Positions 45,330-57,957 are shown, counted from the stretch's first letter. The stretch: DNA of 64,000 nt from Euphorbia lathyris (GCF_963576675.1 NC_088913.1:92503001-92567000), one strand, 5' to 3'. Notes: a model not told the origin generated them from the sequence alone. Numbers and translations are program-made.

Positions 45330-48193
45330 ATGGATTTGGATAAATATGATGGTACTAAGGGCATGGATGCGGGTTTTGAGAACCTGACTATAGTGGCCCC
45401 TTTTCAGGATCCTGCTTCACATCTGAGCCGGACCCACGCTAACCAGGTAAGTACCCTTCTACTCTGTTATCCTTTGACTAGACTTCTAGGCTTTAGTAGC
45501 CCTACTTTGAACATGACTTGCATGCTAACCTCTAAGTCTGTTTAGAAGACCTTTAGTTAGAAAACGCGAATTTCTATGCACGCAAGCAATGTTTTATTTA
45601 TCTTTTGAAAGAATGTGAATTATATGCATGTGAATAGTAAAAATACGAACAATGCATGTCAACAGTAAGAACGTGAATAGCAAAAAACGTAAATAGTGCA
45701 TGTGAATAGTAAAAACATGAATAGTGCACGTGAATAGTAAAACATGAATAGTGCACGTGAATAGTAGAAAAAGCCTAAACGACCAAATTAAATGCTAAAA
45801 TTGGATCAATCTCTTTGCCCACACGCTGGAGAGTGGAACACCAAGAATAATGAACTAGTCAAATCTTATACAAACGACCCTAAGAACAAAATCTCACCAA
45901 ATGACGGTCCTAATTGACAAAGAGTCTCTAGATTAGACTTAAGCATGACCGAAAGGACAACTAGGTTAACAAACCTTTATTAGACACGAGCCTAGGAGCG
46001 AGATTTAAACTTACCCGTTCTGTTCCTTCCAGGCTATTGGTATTTTCGGGACCACTGAGGAGATCCACGTCTGGTATGCCATGTTGAGCCCGGTGGCTAA
46101 AGCCCGGGTTCGAGAGTTGGGCTTTGAGCCCTTTATCCTGGCGTTGCCTCACGCCAATAGAGTGTGTGATCGATTCGACCTTCGTGCCTTATGTGAGAGA
46201 TGGGTAGACTCGAACTATACCTTCCACCTTTCGTTTGGGGAGATGACGATCTCGCCCCGTGACTTTTCCCTGCTGACTGGATTGTGGGGGAGCGGTATCT
46301 CGGTTCCCTTCTTCTTTGACATGGTGTGTCCCCGGGTCAACCGCGACGAGTTAGCTGCTCTAATTAGACCTGGAGTCTACACGGGGGTCAAGTCCATCCC
46401 GGCGAAGTTTATTACCACCTCCGGACTATTGAGTCGCAGGGACTCCTGCGGGCTAGACGACACTGATCTGGCGGTTCGCAGCTTTCTTCTATACGCCTTG
46501 GGCAAGACAATCTTCCGCACCAAGAGCGGGACGATACACGCGGGTCTTATCCAGGCCTTTCGTGATTTGGACGCAGTGTCGTCTTATGATTGGGCAGGAG
46601 CCGTCTTGGATTTTCTGTATAAGTTTTTGGATCTGACTTGTCGGAAGCGCAAGGACTTCGGTGGTTACACCTTTGCTCTCATGGTACGTCTTTCATCCTT
46701 AACTTGTTTCTTTATTCTTTTCGTGATTTCTGTCAGTAACCTTTATTTCTGCGAGCAGGTTTGGGCCTATGAGAGGCGGATCCTTCCATGCGAGCGCCGG
46801 TGCAGACCGCGGGTGGTTAGGCCTCCACTCATGGCTCGGTGGAGTGAGTTTGATCTAGGCGCTGAGGAGAGGCGGACAGTGGCGCGATTCCTAGCGTGGA
46901 TCGACTCGCGGACTTTGGGGTAGGTGAACATCTTCTAACTACGCTAGATTTTCGTTTGATCAGACTTGACTTTTCTTTTTTTGTTTTCAGATTCGATTCG
47001 GATGGGATGACCTCGACTTTGGTCCTGACTATATGTATGTTACCCGCATCCAGGGGCAGCGGTGCGTACTCACAGGCCCCTGCATGCGGGCCTAGTACTT
47101 GGGCGATCGGGGCATTACCGGGGTTAGCGCCTCGCACTGGACACCTGGCGAGATTCCCGTGTCCATGTTTGCCGTGAGGACCATGCCTCTGTCGGACATT
47201 CATCGCGACCTGACCCGCCAGTTTGCCCCCCGAGACGTGTGGGACCACGCAGGGGGTCGTGCTCACTATTTATCAACCTTGTTGACCCCAGCGGACGCTC
47301 CTGAGGTGGCGATGGAGGTGGATCCTAGGACGGACGTGTTTTCAGCCGAGGCTGTCGCAGCGGTTTTTGGTAGGGAGGAGGTCCCGGTGAGTGCTTGACC
47401 CTTTTTCATTCTTTATTTGTGAGGTGGTTAGGGATACTCATTGTGTCTTCATATGCAGGAGGGTTCTTTAAGGAGTGCTCGGATGTCCGACTTCTTTGAT
47501 GGTGCTTAGGCTCGAACGCCTACGGGCGAGCCTTCCTATTATGCGGGCGAGTCCTCGGGTGTCGCCCGGCCGAAGTGGCCCCCTTTAGATGTACCTATCC
47601 CCGACTTTGGGAGGGACTTCTCGACAGTTCATTACGACGAGTCCGGAGTGGCCTATGCCGGCATTGAGATAGCTCCTCCTGCTTTCACATCGAGGATACC
47701 GTTTGATCCCCCAGATGCCCTCCAGACTTCGAGGGAGACGTGCACTGACTACGTGGGGTTGTCCGGTTATCTCAGAGAGCGGCTCCACCTGCGCTGTACC
47801 AGTCACCTGGTGAGTATTCTTATTTTATTTTAGTGTAGTGAAATGTATGCACATATGTAAGTATGACTTCTGTTGTTGCCTTGTTTCAATGTTCTTTTTT
47901 TCTCTTTTTTTTTACAGAGCGATCTCCATGCAAACGAGCAGAGGAGGAGTGAGTCACAGCGGGAGGCCGATGCCAGGGTCGGCCAGGTCTATCGGGAGAG
48001 AAATGATCATTGGTCCGGGGTGATGCGAGCGGAGACCGAGGGACGTCTTGTTGCCGAGGAGAGGACGCGAGCGGAGACCGCGGGGCGCCTTACCGCCAAG
48101 GAGAGACTTCGAGTTGCCGAGGAGGCCTTATCTGCGGAGCGGGCTTCCCGTTTGAGGGACTTTGAGGATTATTGGGATCTTCCTCCTTATTAG
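45330..48193 (+). pseudogene. Six-exon plant mobile domain gene, antisense in G2
   Basis: Exons 45330-45446, 46033-46683, 46759-46923, 46991-47386, 47459-47809 and 47918-48193 add up to 652 codons. All five introns are GT...AG and phase 0; introns 2-5 are 67-108 bp and intron 1 is 586 bp. Exon 2 carries the PMD core (LGFEPFILALPHANRV, CERWVDSNYTFHLSFGEM, LLTGLWGSG). Exon 6 encodes an Arg/Glu/Ala-rich helix (EERTRAETAGRL). Stops: TAG 46921-46923 (CAG in G1), TAG 47093-47095 (TGG in G1), TAG 47507-47509 (CGA in G1). Exon lengths match G1 except the last, which is 42 bp longer. It converges on pol, 459 bp away. Function unproven; PMD proteins are linked to silencing and transposons. Confidence 0.87.
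45640..45770. repeat. Degenerate GTGAATAGT repeat in PMD intron 1 (G2)
   Basis: Repeated GCACGTGAATAGTAAAA units, several with the CACGTG core, correspond to the reverse-complement repeat in the G1 intron. Confidence 0.7.
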
Positions 48194-48652
48194 GCTCATT
48201 ATTTATGGCTTTGTAGCTTTTTATTAGAATTACCCTGATGTATAGCTTGTGTACAGGGAGAGGGGTGGATAGTATGTAGGCTTTTATGTGAAAAGAGAGG
48301 TAAGAAATGTATAACTCATGATTCATATTACCATGCATTCAGTAGATTGTAATGATTCCAATCATCCTCTTCAAATATATTCATGCCTTTATTTATTTAC
48401 AAACAGTAGAAATACTTAGCCGCTTATACATTATTTTTATAATTGCTCAAGATATAACTATCGTTACCAGGACCCGCCTTTTCGGTTTTCAGATCCCAGC
48501 GATTTTTCATCTCTCCTTTTACTATCCCGGAATTTTCAAATGAGTGCCCTTTCGGGTTTTCACCCATTGGGATGTCCCTTATTGTTGCATAGGTCGCCCT
48601 TTGCGGGTTTTCAACCTATCGGGAATTTTCATTTCTTTTTTTTCCTTTTTTT
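48194..48652. other. Spacer between the PMD gene and G2 pol (convergent 3' ends)
   Basis: No coding sequence is visible. It contains the end of the PMD transcript on the plus strand and the end of pol on the minus strand, with a T-rich run next to the pol stop. It is homologous to 22697-23143. Confidence 0.6.
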
Positions 48653-51600
48653 TTACGAAAAGTATTTCTTAAGCCTATCCAGATTGGTAGGTTCGGAGAA
48701 CTCCATGCCGTCCATAGTAGTAAGCTTAACCGCCCATTTGCTTAGGATTTTCTTCACGAGGAATGGCCCTTCCCAGTTTTGCCTGAACTTGCCCCTAGGG
48801 TCGGTGTGCGTCACTCGGATCTGTTTCAGCACCATATCACCTTTTTTGATAGGGCTGACCTTGACCTTTTTGTTGAAGGCTCGGGCCATCCTTCTCTGAT
48901 ATAACTGCACATGGTAAAGAGCATCCATCCTCTTCTCGTCCACCAATGCCAACTGCTCACATCGTTTTTTCACCCATTCCGTCTCAGGAATCTCCGCTTC
49001 TACTGCGATTCTCAACGATCGCTTTTCAATCTCAATTGGGAGAACGGCTTCTGCACCATATACTAAGGAGAATGTCGTTGCCCCGGTAGATGTTCTAATG
49101 GTGGTGCGATAGGCCCACAAAGCAAGTGGAAGCTGCTCATGCCAATTTCGATGCGACTCCACTGTCTTTACAAGGATCTTCTTAAGGTTCTTATTTGCCG
49201 CTTCTACTGCCCCATTAGCTTGCGGGTGATACGGAGAAGACCTATGATGCTCAATACCGTATTTTTGGAATAGACTTTTCACTTCTCCTTGAAACTGGAC
49301 TCCATTATCCGTGATCATGTGATGAGGCACTCCAAACCTGGTGATCAAGTGCTTTTCAATGAACTTCCTCATCTGTTTAGACCCCAACTTGCTAAATGAT
49401 TCTGCCTCTACCCACTTGGTGAAATAATCAATGGCGACTGCAATGAATTTGTGTCCGTTTGACGCATTAGGCCTCACCTCCCCGATGATATCAATGCCCC
49501 AAGCCGTAAACGGCCAAATAGGTGCTAACACGTGCAATTCCATAGCTGGTAAGTGATTATAATCTCCGTGGATTTGACAATCGTGGCGTTTCTTCGCATA
49601 CTCGTTACAATCCCTTTCCATGGTGAGCCAATAGAAGCCTTGCCTTATGATTTTCTTTGCCAATACTGCTCCTCCCATATGGGCTCCACAAATTCCCCTG
49701 TGTACTGACTCCGTTGCCTCACGGGCTTCTCCCTCGTCCAAGCACCTCAGTTATAAACCATCGGTGTGCCTTTTGTAAAGCAAGTCGTTGTGGATGACGA
49801 ACTGCTGAGCTAACCTTCTGATCATAGCTTGATCCCTAAGTTCTGATTCTGCCGGGTACGTTCCACTTTTCATGAAGTTCACGATGTCGAAATACCAAGG
49901 CTTTTCTTCCACTCCCAATAGCATTATGTCTTCATAGCATGATTTGTGGGACCTCCTCAATACCAAAGGCTTTGAGGCCAGATTCCGGGGATTATCCCAT
50001 ACCGACACTAAAGTGGCCAAAGCATCTGTTGCCTGGTTCTGTCATTGAGGAATGTGATAAAAATGACACTCGCTGACTTTCTGTGCCAATCCTTCCAGCT
50101 GGTCTAGGTATGGACGCAACCTTTCCTCCCGTACTTCCCAGTTTCCCTGCGCTTGTTCGATAATCAGTTTTGAGTCGCCCCAGATTTCAACATATGATGC
50201 TCCCAGTGCCGCTAACGACTCCAACCCATAGATGCACGCTTCATATTCGGCCATATTATTGGTGAGAGGGAAGGATAACTTCTTTGCCATTGGGACCCTT
50301 TCCCCTTCTGGTGAGATAAGTAGCACTCCTACTCCGGCTCCATTTGAGTTAACCGCTCCATCGAAGAACATTTTCCACGGTATAACTTTTATTGCGTTCA
50401 AGTGCTCATCGGGGAAATCATAGTTTATCTCTTCCTCTTCTGCGTTCAGAGGTTGGTTGGCCAGAAATTCTGCTACGGCTCTCCCCTTGATAACCTTTTT
50501 CGTTACATATTCGATGTCGAATTCGGACAAGAGCAACAACCATCGGCCTAGCTTCCCTGTTAGAGACGGATTTTGGTACAGATACTTCACGGGATCCATC
50601 CGAGAAATAATGATCACTTTTTAAGATTGAAAATAGTGCCGTAGTTTCTTTGTTAACCATACTACCGCCACGCACGTCTTTTCGATCATGTTATACTTGA
50701 GCTCGTATTCTAGGAACTTCTTACTCAGATAATACACTGTGTGATCCACATCGGTGTCCCCTTCTTGGGCCAGCATTGCCCCAATAGATCGCTCCTCGAT
50801 CGCTACATAGAGGAGAAGTGGTTTTCCAAGTTTAGGCGGTCTCAGAACCGGTGGATTAGACAAATAGTTCCGGATACTCTCTAATGCTTGCTGGCACTTA
50901 TCATTCTAAACCGTTGGTTGATCTTTCCATAGAAGCTTAAAGATCGGCTCGCAGATCGCAGTGAGTCGTGCTATGAACCGACTGATATACTGAACCTGCC
51001 CCAGAAATCCTCTCACTTCTTTCTCATTTTTGGGTGCTGGTATTTCCTGTATGGCCTTTACTTTATCGGGATCCACCTCAATCCCCTTGTTACTGATCAC
51101 ATAGCCTAAGATCTTCCCCGATGAAACGCCAAAGAAGCACTTTTTCGGGTTCAACCTTAGCTTGAATTCTGCAATTCGGGCCAAAAACTTCTCAAGTGCA
51201 GCGAAATGCCCCTCTCTCGTCTCCGACTTGACCATCATATCGTCCACATAAACCTCCACCTCTTTGTGTATCATATCATGGAATAGTGCCGTAGCCATTC
51301 GCTAGTAAGTTGCCCCGACATTTTTCAAACCAAATGGCATCACCCTATAGCAGTATGTTCCCCACTCAGTTGTGAACGAGGTTTTTGCTTTGTGTTTCTC
51401 GGCCATCTGAACTTGCATGTAGCCCATGAAACCGTCCACATTCATGTGTAAGACGCTCGATGCTGCACTGTCGATTAATACGTCGATGTGAGGTAATGCG
51501 AATTCATCTTTGGGGCACGCCTTGTTAAGATCTCTATAATCGATGCACATTCTCACTTTGCCGTCCTTCTTCGCGATTGGCACTACATTTGCGACCCAAG

Positions 51601-53554
51601 GGGGATAGTCGATTACTTCGATGAACCCTGCTTCTAACTGTTTCTTCACTTCCTCTCTAATCTTATCTGCCCATTCCGGCCTCATGCGTCGGAGTTTCTG
51701 TTTTACGGGCTTAGCATCGGGGTATGTTGGAATACGGTGAGTTACGATTGATTGATCGATTCCTGGCATGTCTTCGTATGTCCAAGCAAACACTATTTCG
51801 TATTTTTTAATTATTCTCTCAAATTCTTTCCTCTGTTCAGTAGTTAATTCTTGAGCAATTTGTATAAGTTTAGGATTTTCGTCCGTGCCAAGATTGAAAG
51901 TTGACATTTCTATTGTATTGATTTCAAATGTAGGCATGTTATATGAATGAGAATGCATGGAATGATCAGAATCAACATCAAGCAAGTAAGCAAAATCAGA
52001 ATTCATTTCATTGATAGTGTTGGCGAGTACATCATCGGATTCAAATAAAGCAGTAATACAATTTTCATCATCGGGGTTTTCGGGTTTCTCATAAACTTTG
52101 GAGGTATTGGGCTCATCCATCGCTCCCGCAGTTGCCTCAATAGTGATGACCTGCTCCTCAGCATTCAGATCTAACATCATGATCTCCTCGACAAAGCAGC
52201 TTGCCTTTCCTTTGCCCCAGTCGGTAACATCATTGAAGATCTCAAAACCCGGCAGAATCTTTCCTTCGGTGCTAGTCCATGACTCAAGAGCCCCCGAATA
52301 AACCTTCCTGTGACCCTCATTCACAAAATACTTCTTTAGGCCCACTTTTCCTTCACCACCTATGTTGGACGGACCTCCCAGCTCATATCCCAAGCCCCTT
52401 CGGGTTTTATGACTCTTGAAATCCGGAAATTCTGGAAACCCTTGATGGTGTGCTCCCAAGCCCATACCGGGGATGAAACCCCCTTTCATCATCTTCACCA
52501 CATCGGTGGTCATGCTAGACTCGTAGATCCCAGAAACTTGGAATCCGGAGAAAAGCTGAGGCTCAATTCCCAATGCCACCACTGAACTTAACTTCTCAGC
52601 TCTGATCGTCACTATCTCCTCCCCGGAGGGGAATTTGATCATTTGGTGGAGCGTGGAGGGCACACCTCCCAACTTATGGAACCATGGACGTCCCAACAAC
52701 ACGGCAAACGTCACCGGTATATCCAGCACCGTGAATTCAGTTTCTTCCTCGTGCGGCCCCACTTTCAGCTTAGCCTTAAAAACTCCTTCAATGTGCCTAC
52801 GGCTATCATCATAGGCCCTGATCACGGTTTCCGAGGCAGTCAAATCTCCTCTTTCTACTCCCAACTTGGACAAAAGTTTCAGTGGGCAAACATTAATGGC
52901 CGATCCATCATCGACCACCACACAGCTAGTCTTCTTCCCGTTAATTTCGGCTCGGATGTATAAGGGCTTGTTGTGAGCCTTACCCTCCTCCGGGAGATCT
53001 TCATCGGTGAAGGTGATTTCAGTCTTCTTCCAGGCCATAATTGCCCCTACTAATGCTGACGGCTCAGTATCGGTAGAAATAACCAAATTCTGCAGCTCTT
53101 TCATTAGATTTTCACGGTGGTACTTGGAATGGCATAGGACTTCCCACACCGTAGACTTAGCTTGTGTTTTCTTCAACTGCTCGAGGACCTGGTCATCTGG
53201 CTTGGGAGCCGATCCTTCCCCTATCTCAGTCTCACCCACGGGTGCCTTTCCCTCGGCCACTAGACCTGATCTTGTCATGACAGCAATTTCTGGCTCTTCA
53301 TCAGATTCATCCCAAATATTGATAGGAATTCTCCGATCAGTATCCTCCTCATCCGAGGAACTTTCCCAAATGTCCACAATCATCAGATCCATTACGTGAG
53401 GAACGTTTGAATTCAAATAAAAGGGATTCGCTGATCCATACAAAGCCCAGCCTATCAAATCATCATAATCCCTGAGGGATACTCTGCTCATCCTCCTTGC
53501 CGCCAACGAAATTGCGCCTCTCTGTATGCACATGAGCTGCACCTTATCACTCAT
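48653..53554 (-). pseudogene. Tat protease-RT-RNase H-archaeal RNase H-integrase, G2
   Basis: One continuous frame, broken only by stops at 51302, 50906, 50621, 50042 and 49751. Order: acidic linker; aspartic protease (VVVDDGSAINV, LLGRPWFHKLGG); a glycine-rich G-patch-like segment near 52400-52510 (GGFIPGMGLGAHHQGFPEF); RT (CIDYRDLNKACPKDEF, VYVDDMMVKS); RNase H; archaeal RNase H (MFFDGAVNSNGAG, NNMAEYEACIYG); integrase (WGIDIIGEV, MITDNGVQF, NGAVEAANKN). The integrase zinc finger reads KKRHDC where G1 has KKCHDC, so one zinc ligand is lost. Comparison with G1 shows several stops are single C-to-T or G-to-A changes (51302, 50906, 49751). Confidence 0.92.
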
Positions 53555-53566
53555 CGCTTCACGACA

Positions 53567-56053
53567 CTACTCGTAGCGGTGCCTCCACCTCCTAGCATAA
53601 TCCACAAATGGTTCCTCGGGGAATTGCCTGATCCTATCTAGATCTTCCAGGGATCCTATCCATGGAACATACATCTCATATCTCGCCACAAAAGCATCCC
53701 TAAGCGGTATCCAATGACCCATTTCCTCCTCTGATAGGCCTTGGTGCCACAACAAGGCTTCTTCCATGAGGGTTTTCGGGAAATGTTCATGTAATTCACA
53801 TTGAGGGAACCCGGCGTCATACATATGGTTGCGGAATAACCTTGCATGCTCAATAGGATCCCGGTATCCACCATACCTAGGCATTGCTAACACCGCTTCA
53901 GGTGTCTCATAGGAGGGCGAGTCTGGTGTTTGTTCCACAAGCATCCATACTGTATACTCTTTGATAAACCTCTTCGTCATCGCGGCCCAATCGCGCTTAA
54001 TATGCATTGGGAGAGACATATACCACATCAGCGGCTCCCCCATTAGTGAGTTTCAAAATAGGCTAGTGATCTCTTCTTCCTTAAAACCCAAAGGCCCCAT
54101 GGCCGACAAGTAGAAGTGAAGATGTTCCATCGGATCCTTGTAGCCATTATACTTACTGACCCTCGGTAACGGACGCTCGATAGGTCCAATCTGCATCGCA
54201 AAGCGCTCTACGGCCCTATCCTTAGCTCTCTGGTACTTTTCTAGGAATAGATCAGACAGTCGTTCCCAATCATGCTTGTAGGAGTCGAGCAACGAGTGGA
54301 ACCATACCAAAGGCTCGCCTACTAGCGAATGGTGGAACCACTGAGCAATCTCATCCACCCCGAAGGATTCAACAAACATATCGTGCATATATTCACGCAA
54401 GTGCACATCGGGATTCTCTCCTCCACTAAATAGACTCAATTCTGGCACAATAGTCCGAGACGACCCTTCCCCGGTCTCTTCCGCTCTATCTTCGTCATAC
54501 GGTGCTCCACCATTCAACCCTTCATCCATCGGTTCACCCTCCTATTCTTTGCCAAGGAAGGACACATATAGACCAGTTCCTACATTGCTCTTCTCATCGG
54601 AGTCCAACAACTCCTCTTCATTTTCCCCGAAGGATTCCACAACCCTGCTTTCTTTCAGCCCAACTCCGATCATGCTCACCCTATGATTAGGCAATGGATT
54701 ACGCCTAGTGGAAGGGTTTGCCGATGAAGGATCATCTATCTTCTTCTCCTCAATCAAATCTTGGATCTAGTGTTTCAACCTCTCACAGTTCTCAATAGTA
54801 TGCCCATAACTGCTGTGGAATTCGCAGTATCCCCTAGCTTGTATCTGCAGAGAAGGCGGAGCTTTGTTATAAGGGGTGAGAGCTTTCAACAACCCCTTTT
54901 TCTGCAATCGTTTGAAAACTTTTGCGTAGGTCTGATCAAACTTGGCGAACTGCCTCTTCTCGATAGCATTAAGATCAAGCACTTTCACTGCGACCGATTC
55001 TGTACTCGCGCTTGGCCCTCCGGTACTATATCCAGACTTTGTCCACTTGGTATAGGCTTTCTTCGGCTCTCCGTCTCCCTCAACTGTCAAGGCGCAGCTA
55101 TACATCTGATTGAAATCGGTAAAAGGCATGTACCGTAGCTCATTCTTAATATACGGCAATGTGTTACCGACTACCATTCGGATCTGATCCTGCTCAAGCG
55201 GCTTCTGCTTTATAACCGCCGCCTTGGCTCTCCACCTCCTCACAAAATCGGAAAAAGATTCCCCAGTCTGTTGTTTAGTGCTCTCTAGCTCCTTCAGAGT
55301 AACCTCAAGCATAGTGTTGAAACTATACTGAGCGATGAAGGATTTTGCCAACTCCTTCCAATCTTTCTTCGTCACCATCGGCAACGCATGAAACCATATG
55401 AGGGCAGCCCCCTCCAGATAAGTATTAAACAGCCCTAGGACTTAATCCTCAGTCAGGATCGTGTGCTTCATTACTGCGACATACTGATTCATGTGGGTAG
55501 TAGGATCCCCAGTTCTGTCAAACTTTTTCATGTCAGGAAGTCGAAACTTCGAAGGCAAAGCAGTTGCTGACAAACAATTCTTCAAATTATAAAAGTCCTG
55601 ACTTCCGGAGCTTCCTCCATGCAGATCCTGCACCTCCTGAGTGATGTGCTGCTTTCACTCCTCTTCCTTAGCCTTCTCTTTCTCAAGCTTTTTTCGGATA
55701 TAGTCCTGATAGTCATCCTCGTTCCCGAAGCGGGGACCAGTGTTCACCTCATTCTCAGCGCGCTTACTACCACTCTTGTTATCTTTCAACGCCAGCTCAG
55801 CAAGTTGGGCCAAAATTGCGGCCAACTGATCATTGATATTGTTCACAGAATTTTCTAATTCAGCCACCTTTTCGTCGGTCGCAGACATACTGACAGAAGA
55901 CTGAGTATACTCGGACGAAGATGATTCAGAAGCCACAACTGCCGATTCAGAACTGTCTATCTGTAGCTGATCAAACTGCCTGACTAGCCGGTTACTCTCG
56001 CGAAACCACAATCGCTTAATGATGAAGTCTGCGCGAACGGTATCCATTAGCAT
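53567..56053 (-). pseudogene. Tat Gag with four capsid-like modules, G2
   Basis: The start is ATG 56051-56053, or 56045-56047 six bases on. The N terminus is charged with a coiled-coil-like stretch (ATDEKVAELENSVNNINDQL). A capsid-type module follows at about 55236-55540 (FDRTGDPTTHMNQYV, ESFSDFVRRWRAK), then a cysteine/histidine cluster (CEFHSSYGHTIENC). Three further related modules lie at about 54170-54445 (GEPLVWFHSLL), 53930-54163 (YNGYKDPMEH, GEPLMWYMSLP) and 53570-53886 (YGGYRDPIEH, EPFVDYARRWRHRYE). The frame runs on into protease. Stops at 55655, 55442, 54767, 54542, 54053 and 53567 break it, with no frameshift. Confidence 0.82.
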
Positions 56054-57957
56054 GTATGCATGATTTTATATGCATGATTCGTAGTGTGTGCGTTTATTTA
56101 TGGATATATAAGATAAGAAGAACAAACGTTAGTCTAATTACACGTATCACAAGATCTCTCTTCCACCCTTATTCCTCCACACACTCGATGGTCCAAGTCT
56201 CTTTCCTAAGATTTTGGTTTGGGGCTCACATTGCGATCCAGGGGACGCGTGATGCCGTCGATTATTGTGGAAAAGTAAATCATTCATCACACAATACAGT
56301 TCGTTTTGACATATCAACGTTTAGTGACTAAGATATCGACCAAGTGGATTGTCCTTTCGAATAACTCGTCTTTTGTCATTTCGCGAGATGCATTAGTTCG
56401 GGTTTTGATTCCCTTTTGAGCGTATCTCGGATTTAGATGTGGTACGAGTTATTCTTCTGGTTCAATCATTTGTTATTGATAATGACTCGTTCCCTTTTAT
56501 TCGCGTGGGTTCGTGTCTCGATTTTTGGATTACAATGGGATCTTTTTGGATCTATCGAGAGACGTAACCACGTGTTTATTTAGTGATGAAAGCACTTTTT
56601 ATTTTAAGGAACGAACTCATCGCGTAATGTGTTTGTTTTTAACGTCAAGAATCCATTTGCTCGTTTTAGCTACGTGAAAAGACGGCGAGTCTTATTTGAG
56701 CACACGGTAATCTTTTGGCTAGCAACAATTCTTTATTTTTTCCAATTTACGGGATATATCACCCTAGCGTGGTTATAGAAAGTCAACATTTCGTTGAATC
56801 GCATGCTTATTCGAAGCAGGGATATTACCGTTCTTTTTCATTTAGGCACGAGTTAAACAAACACGCAGATCGGGCCATATTTCTTGTAGTTTTGGTAACG
56901 GTCGAAATGATCGAGCCATTAGTCAAGCCCACAGTCTCGTCCATATGGCGCAATTATGCAGTTTAGCTTAATTCGGCTTTATGATTTTAAACGGCGTATA
57001 TACCGGCTCGAGGCACGTATTTAACGGCATTGGTTCATTTTCTTTAACTACCCTCGGGATGGATATACATCGTAGATACAGAATGACTTTGGTCGTTTGT
57101 TTATTTTTGCTTTTCTTTTATTTTCTTAGTCACTTTTGTGGATACATCCATTTCTCTTAAGAACAATACAAGGCGTAACGTAAGAGCTCGTTTTTCATTC
57201 GGAAGGGACGGGCCATGTTTATGAATCTCTTTACGTTACAACGGGGTCGTTCAAAACAGAAATGTTCTTTGTTTTCGTTTTGTCATGATTTCGTTTTATC
57301 CCAGCGTATTTAAAGAATGTGAATAGCGGCTATCGTTAATATAATCTTTTGAATCGAGATATAACTATCCTTAATATCAAACCGACTTGAACTAATACGT
57401 GCTTACGTCATAACGTATTTCCTGAACATGTGCCTTCTTCGGGACATAGAAAGGGACCAGGCGGGTCACACAAGTTCATTAATACGAGATAACTAAGTCG
57501 TCTTTAGTTCGAATCGTTTCGATGTTTTGGGGTAGTTTGTATATCGGTTTAAGAGTATATATTAACGTTTCGTTTCATTTTCTTTACATATTTTAGGATT
57601 AGACACGTATCATGACAATTTGAAAACACGAACTGATTCATTTATCACATCAAAAATGGTAATGGGTAATCCTATGGCAACTTCTTAGGCTACTATATGC
57701 TGACACGGCTGATCGCGAGACCTCACAGGACCGCACAAATTTGCCCCTAACGAATGGATGGGGACCCTTTGGCGCCTTGCTGTAAGGGGGAACTTACACT
57801 AGCCTCTTTCGAGCGACGAATGGACTCTCGCTAGAGGTTTCGCGGAAATTACCCAGAAGGTTTGCAATAATGCTTATGAATGCATACGAAAAGAAATAAT
57901 ACGATCCGTCCCCGTTAAGGGCTTAATACACACCTTCCGGAATCAAATTTCTCGCTT
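56054..57957 (-). other. Leader between PBS and gag of G2
   Basis: A 1.9-kb stretch without a credible coding frame. It would be the untranslated leader of the element RNA. I see no clear splice or packaging signal. Confidence 0.65.

Noticed and set aside
46081..46923. Stand-alone host PMD gene at this locus
   Set aside because: It lies between pol and the 3' LTR inside G2's target duplication and has a matching copy at the same place in G1, so it is element cargo.
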